Assembly: GCA_023853785.1 (NCBI GenBank)
Contig: JAJIRX010000557.1
Coordinates: forward strand, 930,001-994,000
DNA: 64,000 bases
Reading direction: 5' to 3'
Origin: Psilocybe azurescens
Taxonomy: Eukaryota > Basidiomycota > Agaricomycetes > Agaricales > Agrocybaceae
A program made the translations under genes and the position numbers. The notes under the pieces were generated by a model that worked only from the letters and a program-made list of their open reading frames with translations, was not told where the DNA came from and made no database searches. This document shows, in pieces, positions 37,028 through 52,142 of the stretch (position 1 is its first letter; every line of letters begins with the position of its first letter).

Positions 37028-39348
37028 CTTGATATTATTTGTCTAGAGCGTTGATAGATACAGATTCGTCAGATTCTACCAAGACGCCGAATGTTTCGGA
37101 AAAGGTCACCGTCAACACAAAATCTGATGGACGGATTGTCTGGAGAGACAAATAGACCGTTCGTTATTTGAGATCTGGTCAAAGGGCAAAAGATGGGGCT
37201 TTTAGAATACGCGGGAAACCTGGTCGCGTCAAGGAAGGGTGGTGGGCGTGTAATGCACGATGGTTTATTTTGGAGCGTGGAGAACATTCGGATCGGGCCG
37301 TCCGGCTTGTGATCTTTCACGGCGGAGCTGGAAATTTTCTCACACATTATTTGCACGTATTTATTCAAGTCAAAGCAATTCCAAAGTGCCAGAAGGTAGC
37401 TTGTAAACGACCTGTAACGCTAATTAACATCGATCTTCATTATTGTTGAATATAAGCCTGGTGATCAATTCAAATTAGTGGCTATTCCTTGTGAGGGTTA
37501 GCTTTAGATATCTAAACTGTCTCCGTCACTCCCCCAAAGGTGGGACTTTCTCTACGCCGGCAAATTGCGCCATGCATATATAGCACTCCTTGGTTTTTGC
37601 TAATTACATGCACCATTCCGCCGTTTATTGGGATGAAGCATTCGCTTCGCACTTGCTTTCTGGCGGAACGTTCGCCTTACCCGATTCCTGTCATGTCGTG
37701 ACAAACACAACGATCTTGCAAAACAACACTAAATGGTATACTCACGCAACGTCAGAGACCCCTTAAGCGATATGTGCCGGGTTCTTGTCTCTTATGCTTC
37801 TTTTATGTCAAACGGAACGAAGCCAATGTTTTGTTCCTGATTGGATTATTCTCAGACGTGTTCGCTAATATTAATCTTGGGCCCAAACATGATAGAACGT
37901 ATAGAACGTCCTTAGTGGAGTGGAGTATTTAGACTTGGACATCGGTCGCTATTGGATAACATAGCCAGCCAAATATGTAGAGGGTCGAAGGCTTCGTTTG
38001 TTCTAGAGTATGCCAGCTTTCAGGCATCTTGCGGCCCTGACCAAGCGAAAATTCTTCAGCGAGTAGCACCAGGAACACATGTCAGACTTCTGCGAAGTTT
38101 CTCCTGGGCAGAAGCATGGACACGCCAGCGGTGCTTTGCTCGGGACAAACAGACGAGACCCGATCAGAGCAGCACAAACTGCAACGGTGTTTAGGTTTAG
38201 TAAGATACCAGTATGTGGTCAAAATTGAATTTACAACACAGTTCTGCTGAGAAAGGTCTGCTCTTTCCATGATGACGCCCACATGAGATACTTGCGCCAG
38301 AACTCGGATTGGCTAGACGTCGAAAGTCCGATTTTACCGTCAATCCAGCAAGATATGAACCGAGTTCTAGATCTCTGGTGGACCCCAATCAAGGAATATG
38401 GCAAGAGATCGGCTGGCAACGAAAATATTCGGCACTGATAATTGCACAGAAAGTCAAGACGAATGCGAGAAGATTGAATTCGAAGTACAAGGTACCCCTT
38501 CAATGGGGCAAAGAGGCCAAATGAGAAAGAATTCACTAGAATTTAAGCGAATCTCGATGTTTATATACAGTAAGTACATCCACCGAAATTTAAGAACGTG
38601 CAGTGCGGCAGAATGACAAATGTGCTTACCCACAGACCCACATACGAAAGAAGCTTGAGAAGAATGGTCAAATTTGGGTGTCGAAGACATTGGAAGCATC
38701 TAAATGTCGCGCCTTGTCTGCTCCAGTGGCTCTGGGATGCGTCGGAAAATCAAGCTGCTCAGTTGCCTCGCGAATGGTATGCATACCGATCGAGGGGTTT
38801 TTCTTACTCTAGGCTCCCGCGGCGACGCAAGTACCACCGATACATTGATTATTATATTGCTGCGACTCTCTGTGTGACCAAGTCAGTCACTAGACTCAAT
38901 ACTGGAATCTACTCGGAAACCGAGTATGACGGAATTCCGGTCGACTTTAAATCCTTGTTAAATCCAGTCTCCAGTGGTATAATTTGACCTAGTACCAAGT
39001 TTCCACGAGAGTATGGTGCCCATCAGGTTATTAGGGATATCTATGGTTTTGTCTTGGTTTAGTTGATCAAAGAACTGTCGTCGGAGTTCGATTTGAGCCA
39101 AGCACGTGATCGCGATGACCAGCGACGCCGCATAGCGCATGATCTCTTCAAGTCGATGAAGGACTACGGTCATCATCAAATTACATGCATACAGACTCCT
39201 GATTTCAAACCTCTCCACGAGTTCACTTTAGCTGTGATCCAAGACATCAGTTCAGAATACGCAGTCCAAACTCCGGGACTTCGGTCTGTAGGCAATATTT
39301 CCAACACTCGTCACACTGTTCATAAGTAAATTCGTGGAATACCCGACG
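37028..39348. other. 2.3-kb intergenic tract
   Basis: This lies between the divergent ING and rhomboid-CUE genes. Open frames around 37.95-38.99 kb reach about 130 codons but show no conserved motif and no consistent splice model, so none is called. It should hold both promoters. Confidence 0.45.
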
Positions 39349-40713
39349 ATGTCTTTCGAGAACGCGTCAGTGACCAAAGGTTTTTTCTTTCCTTGCCTGA
39401 ATATAGCTTCATGCTTATATGTTGCATGCCCAGGTCTCATCATCTACTCTGCTATCTCATCGATATTTGTAGGAATATTTGACGTGAAGCACTATGTTCA
39501 TCTTCAGGTTAGTCTCTTTCTGACTTCTCCCTCGCTTATATCTCGTAACTTATAGAATATGTCTAGTTTGTGCCGCATATATCGAAGTATCATCAGGTAA
39601 TACCGCCTTCACGCTGCCCAGAGAACCACAGCGAGTTTGATCCAGATATTGTAGTATTGGCGCTTAATTAGCCACCATCTCGCCTTTTCGAACTCGAGTG
39701 ACCTTTTCCTGGCGGTTCTGCTGCTCTATAATGTCGGCGTACATATTGAACGTCAATTTGGGAGTATCAAATATGCAGTGAGTGGCCATTGATTTCCTTT
39801 GCCAAATGTACTCAGTGTTTCAGTCATTCGCGTTCATCACTCTTCTGCTGGCAACATTGTTCGAATTCGTGACTCTCATACTCTTCCACAGAGTCGGGAT
39901 AAATCAATTTACGATGGGATCATCTGCGCTCATCTTCAGTATCATATACCAATATTCCAGGATAGTTCCTCCGAGCTATACCTTCAAGATTTTCGGCATG
40001 TCACTCAGTAACAAAAGCTTCAACTATTTGCTAGCCTTGCAGGTATATATGTGTATCAATTCTAAGTCAAGGGAGATCTCATCATGAAACATGGTTTTTA
40101 GATTGCAATAAGCAGACTACCCAGCTCAGCCGTGGTAGCAATCATTGGGATTATGTCCGGTCAAATATATCGGTCAGATTTGGCAAGCTTCAATACCTAC
40201 CGATTGCCCCCATCAGTTGTCCAGTTTTCCACGAGATTTTTATCTCCTCTTATTGGCTCCCTGCGCCCCCCTCGAAGATCAAACCGCGCACTTCCAGATG
40301 AGCCTCGAAATGCAGGAACACGAAACAATGAAGGTGTTCGGCTAAATGAAGAAGTGATAACGACTGCCAGAAGCCCAAGGCCTACAGGTGCCACGTCGAG
40401 GGCACCGCGGGATATCCCAAATCCAGGAGGGACCATTGCACCGTCTGTCATGCGTGAATGGGTTGACGGCTTGACTGGGCAAGCCGATACTGCCAGTGTC
40501 GGCCTGCGTGTGCCTAGCGAATCCGAGATATCCACATTGACAGGCATGTTTCCTACAATAGAACGAGAATTGGTGGTTGGCGCGCTCCAGCGAAGGTACT
40601 TATATCATAGCAATCAATGTGTCTCGGTCAAGATGCGCTTCAACTAACTGTCTATTCTATTTAGCCCCAACATCGAAGCAGCGGTTGAAACGTTGCTAGC
40701 GTCACAGAATTGA
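39349..40713 (+). CDS. Rhomboid-like membrane protein with C-terminal CUE domain (DSC2/UBAC2 type)
   Basis: Exons: 39349-39379, 39434-39507, 39567-39596, 39655-39777, 39824-40042, 40102-40595, 40665-40713; 1020 nt, 339 residues, all introns canonical and no frame break. The N-terminal half has the derlin/rhomboid layout: VGIFDVKHYVHLQ, then WRLISHHLAFSN, LLLYNVGVHIERQFGS, and several hydrophobic helices. I see no clear GxSG serine plus histidine pair, so it is probably a pseudoprotease. A disordered Arg/Pro-rich linker follows, then a CUE domain (SEISTLTGMFPTIERELVV, ending AAVETLLAS) for ubiquitin binding. Homologues act at the ER or Golgi in membrane-protein quality control (the fungal Dsc ubiquitin-ligase complex, animal UBAC2). 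It converges on eIF3d with 66 bp between the stop codons. Confidence 0.88.
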
Positions 40714-40779
40714 CCAGTATACCGATGCATATCAAAGGAAAAATAACACAACAATATCTCCCTATCGAATGCATCAAAT

Positions 40780-42945
40780 CTACTCTTCTTCTGAACCCTC
40801 AACACCCTCTTCGTCATCGCCAGTGAAAGTCGACATGGGCACGGCATACAAACGGATTACGGGCTGTATGACAAAAATGTTTTTGATGAGCACCTATAAT
40901 AAATGACTGCTGGAATATCAGAGGTACAAACCTTGTTGGGGTCTTTCACCAAGACGTATTTTCCTTCGGGCATCTTCATACACATGTCAGTGACGGTCCG
41001 GACGATACCCCAACCATTGGCCAAGGATACATTGAGTTGAGCAGCGAAATCAGTTGGTCGCATCGAGGCGGTACTCAAAATAACATGTCGAGTGTTGTCA
41101 CGGGGTTTGCTCGAGAAATGTATCTAGATTAGAAAAAAAAAAAGATGTCAGGTCAGTGAAATCCTGTACCAGTCGAGACATTTGATGTTGAAACGAGAGT
41201 TGGTGGCGAATCATCAATACGTGAGAAATATCACTTCCAGAAAATTCCGGAAAGAGGAAGGAGACAGTAATTAATGAAATGAATATTAAGTTGACATACC
41301 CGATCTTCATGAGTTCGGCTCCGGCAAGGACACTCTGAACCGTCCATTTGGCGAGTTTGCAGCTGTTGTTCTTCATCTCGGTTGCAACTACGGCACCACG
41401 CTGGGAGTCCAGCTTCGAGCGCCAGTCTGGAGCGCCACCGGCTCCTTGAGCTCGAGGATCAAATTCATTGAGAGCGCGAATAGTGACCAAGCCCTGTCCA
41501 TCGCGAGGGTTTCCTTGGCCAGGGGTGTAAGCATCGACCTCTGTGCGAATACAGATTTTGATATCTTCGTCCTCGGTGATACCAAGATCGAAAAGCCTGT
41601 ATCGATATCCGCATGAGGCAAGAGGTTCAGTCTCGTCGGGGCCATAGAAGGGATTCGGGTTGGCGAAGTCCACAGGAGGTGGGGGAGCCGTTTCGATAAC
41701 AGATTGGAATCCGAAATTTTGGTTAATGTATGTAGCTTCGAGAGATAACGAAGTCGCAGTGTTTATGGCGGCTGTTTCAGGAATCGCAGCCTTTTCGGTA
41801 GGATTGTTGGGGTTGGGCGGGGTAGGATCTTGGGGAGGATCTGCAGCATTTTCATTAACGGTGACTGTGTCGAATGGTTCCCCCATCACGCTTGTCCAGG
41901 AACAAGCTATCACCCTCACGAACGATAACGATATCCCATGGATACACAGATCTTGGGGCGCACATCAACACGCTCAAAATAGCATCGGTAGTATACACTT
42001 TGGCAACACCGGAGCTTGCAAGCTGCACTAAACATCAGATAACGAAATTTAAAGAGGAGGATACAAAAATACATACTTGTTGGATAACAGGATCATCAGA
42101 AGTAGTGGTGTTGTATTTAATACGATCCACCAATTGAAGGGGTTTCTCAGTCTTTGTGGTCACGCGGTCGTAGGACTTATCGTATGCAAAGAGACGACCG
42201 TATGAATCCCTGCAAAATATTGTCAGGTCTGCCATCAATCGAAAATTAATGCTATACTTACAGTTCTTCGGGTTCGTCAACTTCTAGACGCAACTTGGCG
42301 AGACGATGGAATTCAACTTCCTCCAGCATATTCCACTGAGGGAGAGATAACAACCGAAGATTCTCTCGCACGGTTGTTCTAAAGCAGTGGTTTTGTTAGA
42401 GAGATTCTTGGGAGAGACAGCAATGAACACACCTTTTCCCAATCTCTCCATCCTCGCCTCTGGTTTGCGCCACCTCGTTGGTTTGCACCACCACGGAAGG
42501 AAGCTCCACCGCGTCCGCCTCTAGCATTTCCCCTGGTATTGTTATAACCACCCGTGCCGCGCATACCTCCGCGCCCACGACTGAAACCAGCGCCACGACG
42601 AGCGGGGGCAGCCTTGTTGTCCACAAGTGAGAATGAAGATTCATCTTCGACGTGGAAGTAAGCAAAGGCACTAGCTGTGCCGCTTCCAAAGGCCTGGTTT
42701 CTGTCACCGCGGCGACCACCTGGACCCCCACCACGAGCATTTTGAGTGGGTGGCAAGCCTGCTACATTTTGACGATTATCGGATGAGAGATCATTCCAAT
42801 CGGCGAAGCGGCCAAGCTTGTCGCTTTTTGAGTAAGGGGCATAAGGGATATCCTTGAACTTGAATTGGTCTGGAAAGTTGGAGGTTGAAGGACCCCATCC
42901 ACCGTCGGGGTTGTCGTGTATAGGTGGCAATGAGAATGAAGACAT
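40780..42945 (-). CDS. EIF3D: Translation initiation factor eIF3 subunit d
   Basis: Exons: 42945-42433, 42378-42262, 42209-42077, 42022-41300, 41123-40932, 40863-40780; about 545 residues. Landmarks are the N-terminal [30 protein letters not shown], an RGG-rich low-complexity segment (about residues 115-165), the core ([39 protein letters not shown]), and the C-terminal [18 protein letters not shown] block with an acidic tail ending SEEE. eIF3d sits on the eIF3 periphery, contacts mRNA near the exit channel and can bind the cap. Three single-base frame breaks occur at GGG 42340-42342 (one base too many), CCCCC 41880-41884 (one too many) and GGGG 41102-41105 (one too few). In an essential single-copy gene these are almost certainly sequence errors. 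The 176-nt intron 5 is longer than average. Confidence 0.93.
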
Positions 42946-43039
42946 TATGTCAAGAGGTAGTTGACTTCAAAAATTTTAGGTCTTCAAGAGACTTTCAAGT
43001 AAGCGTGGGAAAGTGCACCTTGGTATTAGCTTATTCACA
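42946..43039. promoter_or_regulatory. Bidirectional promoter eIF3d / IST3
   Basis: Only 94 bp separate the start codons of two divergent housekeeping genes, so both promoters and 5' UTRs must lie here or overlap the genes. No TATA box is obvious. Confidence 0.6.
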
Positions 43040-44089
43040 ATGAAGTACGTCCTCCTTCTTTGTCTCTCCGTAGAAATCCTATTCATTTGACTCAGTGTAG
43101 TCAAAGAAATCAACAAAATCAACCAGGCTGAACTAGATCTAGGTATCAGCGGCGCGTCATGGCACGACGAATACAAAGATTCTGCCTATATCTTCGTCGG
43201 AGGTCTCCACTATGACCTTACAGAAGGCGATGTCATTACAATATTCTCGCAGTACGTCTATCCACTTATATGTTAAGTCAGGAAATTGATCATTACTATT
43301 AGGTTTGGTGAAGTTCTGGATGTGAATATGCCGCGAGATAAAGACACTGGCGCTCGAAAGGGCTTTGCTTTCCTCATGTATGAAGATCAGAGGTCAACCA
43401 TTCTTGCTGTTGACAACCTCAACGGCGCGAAAGTCCTTGAGAAAACCCTTAGAGTTGATCACGTTAAGAACTACAAGCAACCTAAGCTCAAAAACGAAGA
43501 CGGAGAATTGGTAGATCCAGAGGAACAAAGTCTAAATGCCAAACCTCAGTTAATTGACGGTTCGAGTTATCGTATATTTCTTTCCCATATGGATCTGACA
43601 GTCATATTCTCAGATGCTGGAGCAGATTCAGATTCATCTGCTTCTACAGGGGCATCGATCGATCCCGAGGATCCCATGAGAGATTATTTGATCGCCCAGA
43701 GGAAAGAGAAGAAAGCTCTCAAAAAGGAGAAGAAGTCCAAAGGGAAAGGAAAACACAAGGACGAGACACCTGAGGAGAGGCGGGCGAGAAAAGCTAAGAA
43801 TAAAGAAAAGAAAGCCAAGAAAGCCAAGTCAGCTGCCATGAAGGGCGTGGAGGACCTGTTAAGCAGCTTAGGAAGGCCTGCCAGTAATCTGCCTCCCATT
43901 AATCAAGGAGATGGGAGGAGCAGACGACGCTCGCCGAGCAGAGAAAGGAGTAGATCTCCAGCACGGGGTCATTCGCGCCACAGTCCTCATGGAAACGAAA
44001 GCTACCCTCCCAGGCGTTCGAGATATTTGGACGAAGAAGAAAACTATTCATACGACCATCATTCACGCAGAAGAAGTTCGAGGGATTGA
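43040..44089 (+). CDS. IST3: IST3/Snu17/RBMX2-type RRM protein, spliceosomal RES complex
   Basis: Exons: 43040-43044, 43096-43251, 43303-44089, with a first exon of only five bases (ATGAA). The protein begins MNVVKEINKINQAELDLG, the family's N-terminal signature, then has one RRM with RNP2 YIFVGGL and RNP1 KGFAFLMY. The tail is long and Lys/Glu- then Arg/Ser-rich, as in RBMX2. In yeast Ist3 joins Bud13 and Pml1 in the RES complex on the U2 snRNP and aids splicing and nuclear pre-mRNA retention. Bases 43560-43613 (54 nt, GT..AG, a multiple of three) may be a further intron; keeping it inserts 18 residues (GSSYRIF..) without breaking the frame. No indel was seen. Confidence 0.88.
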
Positions 44090-45726
44090 AAATTCGATAT
44101 TGGGCTTATTCACCTGTGAGATATTTTCCGGGCAAGTGAAAAATAGGTCTTCACGTCCCAAATTTTTCTCATCGAGACACTAAAGATTCATTATTGCGCA
44201 GTTCCTTCCAAGAGGGAATGTGGGATTCGAATAGCAGATAAAATTACTCGACGAACTGTCGCTTACCTGGTGTAGTCAACGTTTCTTTTGTCCATTTCTT
44301 CGGCAGAACTGGAGACTCTAATAGCTATACCCTATACTTCTGGCGTGTGACCTAGGTGATCTATTCTTGAGGCTTCCTGCCAGTGGACCTCTATGTATTG
44401 AAGATATTGATATGTATACACAAATTGAATCATAAACAGGCTCATGACGTGCTGTCATCGATTACGTTCTATCCTTTGACCGATAAGTGCGACTTTGATT
44501 GTTTCAGGCGCCATACGCGACTGCGTTGGTTATTATTAAAGTTGAATGAATGGCATATGTGGCCGAGAGCCGCAGCCCTCCTTTGAAATGACGGTTGTAA
44601 TTTTGTCGTACAGTCTGACATATTCGTCAAACTTTAGTCCACCAAACAGGCCTTCTCTGATTCACTATCATTATTGTTTTTAGGCGTCAGTTCTCAAGCG
44701 TTCTGATTCCTAGTCAAGTTATAGGAGTCCAGACCCATAACGTTTTTGTGTCCTCATGTTCAAGGGTTCGGAATGTTCCTTTGTGGAAGGTATCCACTTA
44801 AGCGTCCTATCACCCCCGTCCAGCATGAAGGATGGCGTCTGCACTCCTTGGTGAAACACAACCCTGTCCGAGCCATGATTCCACGCCAACTCCCCGAATG
44901 AACCTTGAATAAGACACCATCTCTCTCGAGCTGTGTATCCTTTGTTTGTCCTTTAAGATGAATGGCGAGTTCAGTTTGACATACATACTACGTGACACCT
45001 GAAGGAGAGTTCGTAACTACGTACATATTTCCAAGCCCAGCTCATTCAATGAGGTCGGTACTAGTACGATACACAGGTCGACTCGGATGGATGGCATTTA
45101 CAAAGTGTTTAGTCAGCTCTTTCACAGTAATCTAGCAGGCTGCCCGGTGGAAGAATCCCATACTTTTAGAGTTACGCTTTTACTCGGAGTCGAATGTCCG
45201 GGGCCTCAAACAGGTTCACTGGTTTTTCATAATAACGTATTAGTCTTGAGCCGCCAAGAGGCTCAAGAAAGGATATTCTAATGGTTCCCGGAACGAGGTG
45301 AAGACTAAGTGAAGACATCAGAGAAATATGTCTGTTCACCTTATTAGAATAGTCTTGTCGCGTAAGACTGGTTATAAAATAATACTCTATGATAGTATAC
45401 AGTTTGCTTTCTCGGTATATACGAGAACAGAAGGATACAAGGAGTAATATGACGTTGAAGTTATTGTACGAAACCAAAAAGATATCACGAAAATGGGGGT
45501 GTGAGGGGGAATCATCTCCTTGCGCATACCAAGCAAGCTCGATGAAGTTTAAAGCACAAATCCCCAGTCAGGTTGGTAAGGCAAGGGTCCCTATAAAAAT
45601 AAACCAAGTACCACGGCAAAGAAGACGGGAAAACTTGGGCAAGACGTTGTCCATTATTCGCGGACGCGCACTAACTCCTTTGGAAAAAGAAAAGAAGAGA
45701 CATGTCTTGCGGATTTTTTGTCTTCA
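44090..45726. other. 1.6-kb convergent intergenic region
   Basis: This lies between the 3' ends of IST3 (+) and PAP1 (-). No gene, repeat or RNA element could be supported. It is longer than most spacers in the 39-48 kb cluster. Confidence 0.5.
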
Positions 45727-48476
<2,750 letters not shown>

Positions 48477-49042
48477 GGTAGAACTTCGAACGAGTATGAG
48501 TGTGGTCCCAATCTGAGGTGGTGTGAAGCCTTATTAAAACTCGGCGGTATAAAGGCTTAGAACTAAGAAGAAGACAAGCGCAATGGTTCTGATTGAAATT
48601 GCCACTGTCACTGCGTCGGTCAATGTGAGAATCCAAGGGGTAGTATCTATCACGTGATGCCTTTCTTATGGCAAAAATTGCTGTAATGCGGGACATCCGA
48701 CACAATGCACATTGATTCACGAATCACCACCCGGTCGCATTATAGTCCCAGTCAACTTCCAATAAATTATCGAATATATATGTTTAAAGCGGAGATGCCA
48801 GCGAAGACGTTTTATGGTAAAATGTGTACAAGGTTGGTACAAGTGGAAAAAGTGGTAAGTAATGAAAGGTGAGTATATCCGTAGAGGATTTGCGATAGAA
48901 CGGAGAAGAGCTGAGGCCAATAGTGGTAGCAAACAACACATCTTTGCAGTCGTTTAGTCAAGTATATCTATAGAGCGTTTTTTGATGAACAACAGAATGA
49001 GGTTGAAGTTGAAGTCGAGAACAAGAGAGTGAAGGAGGGGGA
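48477..49042. other. Intergenic, upstream of PAP1 and downstream of the beta-helix gene
   Basis: The 566-bp spacer lies between two tandem minus-strand genes. It presumably holds the PAP1 promoter and the 3' UTR of the next gene. No repeat or RNA gene was seen. Confidence 0.5.
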
Positions 49043-50723
49043 TTAAATCTTTTCGGTATACTCCGCTCGTTTCGTAGCATTAAAATGCTGAGCGGCTTCA
49101 CGACGAGCAATGATTTTTTGCGGACAAACCATGCTATGATGCCAGTTGCAACTACAGAGACGACGACTCCTACTGCGACTCCCGCAGTATTGCTGGAAGA
49201 GGACTTGGTGCCGTTCATCCCAGAAGTGCCTATCGTGGCCGAGGAAGCATTGGAAGGATTGAGACCAAAAGGCCAGAAGTCGCCTCCATTGGGAGGAAGG
49301 ACACAAGTGAAAGCATCAGCCGCGTTGCTGAGCTGGAAGTCTGACTGAACAGACATAGCTGTCGTCGTACTTGGGTCCAAAATGAACGGGCCCGGTGTAG
49401 GAACAACATCGGTATCCGTACACAGAGGACCGCGGGCACCGATAAATGAGGTGTTTCCGAACATGACGTTCCCTTGAATAGTGAAATTCGTGGCAGAGGT
49501 AGCAGCGATCCCATAGCTAAAAGCACCAGACAGCCTGTTGTCCCGAACAACTCCATTTTTGACAACATCATTTCCATATCTATCGCCAAACCAAGTTTTT
49601 GGCCCAATAGCTATTCCAATCCTAACAATTCATAGGTTAAGGTAGACAGACGGAGCAGAGATATCAAAAGTGACCCACTTGATGATAGCATTCTCAAAGT
49701 TGTTCCCCTTGGCGTCGTTGTCCGGCTTGTCCGTGGCAAACCCGCCAAGGATGACATTGTTGCGGACAACCGTGTCAGTGAAGTCACCACTCCAGGGGTC
49801 GTAGTCAACGAGGTTGATCCCGCCCAGCAATGTTGCCTAGAAAAATTAGATATCGTCTCAGCCGGCATCGAACATGACGTACATTAAGTATCCAAATCGT
49901 GTTGTTGTAAACCTGGGTTCCAGGAGAGCCAAAAACAACGATACCTCCATCGGTAGGATCCTGAATCATGTTGTTTCTGACAACAGAATCGCGACAGCTT
50001 ACGCTAATCCCGTCGGCCCATTGTTGAAAGACATCCGAGCCACATGGCCCGATATCGTTGTTCTGAATAATGGTTCCACTACAGCTTAAAGGTCCTTCTG
50101 CAATATGGAGGCAAGACCAACTCCTTGGATCCCAAGATCTTACGAATTCAATCAACTGGTTTGAATTGCCTCCTCCCATTTCAATATTTCCACCACCGCC
50201 TGTTGGAGAGCCCCCTCGTCTGGCACCATCAATCTAAAAAGGCGTAGTTCAGAAAATCGAAGGTTGGAAAACAAGCTGGTAATAAGCACTGTACCTGGAC
50301 ATTTCTGAGCTTAACGCCTGAACAAGTACCACACGTTCCATCAACCGCGGTGGTATGGCCTTGCCCGTTCATGACGGGACCCGCAACAGACAGTACCGCC
50401 CTCTTATCGTCGGTGGGATATCCTACAGTGCTAATCTCCTGGTTGGGATGTGCGAAGAGAATGGGCGCTTGTATCATGTAGGTTTGGCTGGGGCACAAAC
50501 TCAGGACAAAACCATCGCCTGAGTTTTGTAGAAGGTTGTTTAATCTATCTGTAACAGTATTCGCGGGGTCCGCTGGTTCACAGTTTCCGTCTGCTCTTCC
50601 AGCAATCTGAGCATCCGAATGTCTATGGAAATTATTCGTGAACCGACGAATGATGCGAGAGTAGATGACTAGTTACCGTTTCAATAAGGCATGGGAGATT
50701 CTCCGAGTTAGAAAATTCGCCAT
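49043..50723 (-). CDS. Right-handed parallel beta-helix protein with C-terminal membrane anchor
   Basis: Exons: 50723-50677, 50606-50295, 50233-49883, 49836-49652, 49621-49043; about 491 residues. The body shows the repeating pattern of a pectate-lyase-like solenoid, with short strands ending in Asn pairs (VVRNNMIQD, VYNNTIW, VVRNNVILGG, VRDNRLSG, IQGNVMFG) and conserved cysteines. A Ser/Thr-rich spacer leads to one transmembrane helix (AGVAVGVVVSVVATGIIAW) and a short basic amphipathic tail. Substrate and activity are unknown; a cell-surface carbohydrate role is a reasonable guess for the fold. No signal peptide is visible at the chosen start, so an upstream exon may be missing. Frame breaks: AAAA 50712-50715 near the start and TTTTTT 49114-49119 near the end; restoring the second gives a tail ending EYTEKI. 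Confidence 0.78.
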
Positions 50724-52142
50724 TTTAGTATGTTACTGTGTATGTATCCCACAGTTGGGCGCAAGAAGTATTCGTGTATGGAGTACAAAGGCAGAAGTAT
50801 AGGAAAAGAGTGTGAGTAGGTCGGTCTTCGTTCAAGGTCTGTTGGCCTCCTGAGTCTCCCTACAGAAGGAACGGAAGTCAGTGCTCTATCAAGGAGTCCA
50901 GGCATGGCTTTAACTTTCACCTCTATGAAAGATTAGCTACTGGTAAATGGGGCATGAGGGAACACAATTATGTAGTAAGTAGAAATGGTGGTTTGTTCAA
51001 CGCGTTCGTTAAACGTCTATGAAGTAATCGGTTACTGCCGAGTTTTTGAGCCTCGGCCCGCTGGCTGAACAGTTTGTTGAAACTTTCAAGACTGAACCCC
51101 CTCATTCCTGGTCGTTGACAAGATGTCTGAGTAATAACTTGTATCTTGACCATTTAGCAGCGTCTACCGTCAACTTGAAGGGAGTCAATGGCACAAGGGT
51201 GAATGGACCTCCGAGATGACTTGGATTTCTGAAGGGGTACCTGCCACAGTCGCGCTGCCTTCTGGTTGTGCTTTACCCACGACACGAACAGTAGGCCCAA
51301 CAGCTTGACGAAACATGATAACGCGTCAACATCGAAACGTATACAAGAGACCAGACTAACGAAAATATTTCCATCTGCAGTCCTAGTGAACCCCGTCATC
51401 AGGCATCAGGCTCAAGGCAGGTGGAGCCTACATCTGCATGTAGTAAACTCATATCTGCGCCCGCCTTGATATCTTACTTTGGAACTTCACAGTGTGTATT
51501 TGGGAAGAAAAGATGCAGGCCAACGATGCTGGCGACTGCGCTCTACTCGCCTCGCATACTTAGCACAAAAGGTGCTTCAGGTTGCCCTACCTTTGCGACA
51601 GTAATTTTGGCGTTCGTCGCGTCATGCTTAAAAACCGAAGTGATCAGTGTGCGTATATCTCCACTTTATCGTCTTTCTTGAATGCAACCATAGCTCAAAT
51701 AATGCTTGGTAGCTGATCTTGCAAGGAAAAAATCCGGTCCAGCTAGATTGTTCGAATATGAAGAGATAGTACAGCTGTCAACAACTGTGCCTTCCTCTTC
51801 CATTCCAATTACGATAAAACCTTGACAAGGATTTGGCTTGTTCAGGATACATATACGGTAGATATCGAGCGACTTCAGAGTATTTTCCAGCACTAACATT
51901 GGGCATTGGCCTATATATTCGAGTAGGAAATCATAGATTACTTGTCAGATACATTTTATTTCCTATTGCCTAAGTACAATAACTATTTATTTTGTATGGA
52001 TGTAATGGACATGAGGCGGAAGGAAGGCGGAAGGAAGATTGAAATTTCGTCAATGTTCCATCCGAGGAATCATTTGAAAGGTAAACCGTTGCGTAAATGT
52101 CAACTTTCAAGCTCATTTACAAGTTTAATAAATAGTTCAATA
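50724..52142. other. 1.4-kb intergenic tract left of the MITE
   Basis: Nothing recognisable lies here apart from the expected promoter of the beta-helix gene. A signal-peptide exon for that gene might lie just above 50723, but no convincing one was found. Confidence 0.45.

Noticed and set aside
38598..38987. 129-codon plus-strand frame and neighbouring frames between ING and the rhomboid-CUE gene
   Set aside because: No conserved motif; joining them needs several arbitrary frame changes, and the composition is not clearly coding.
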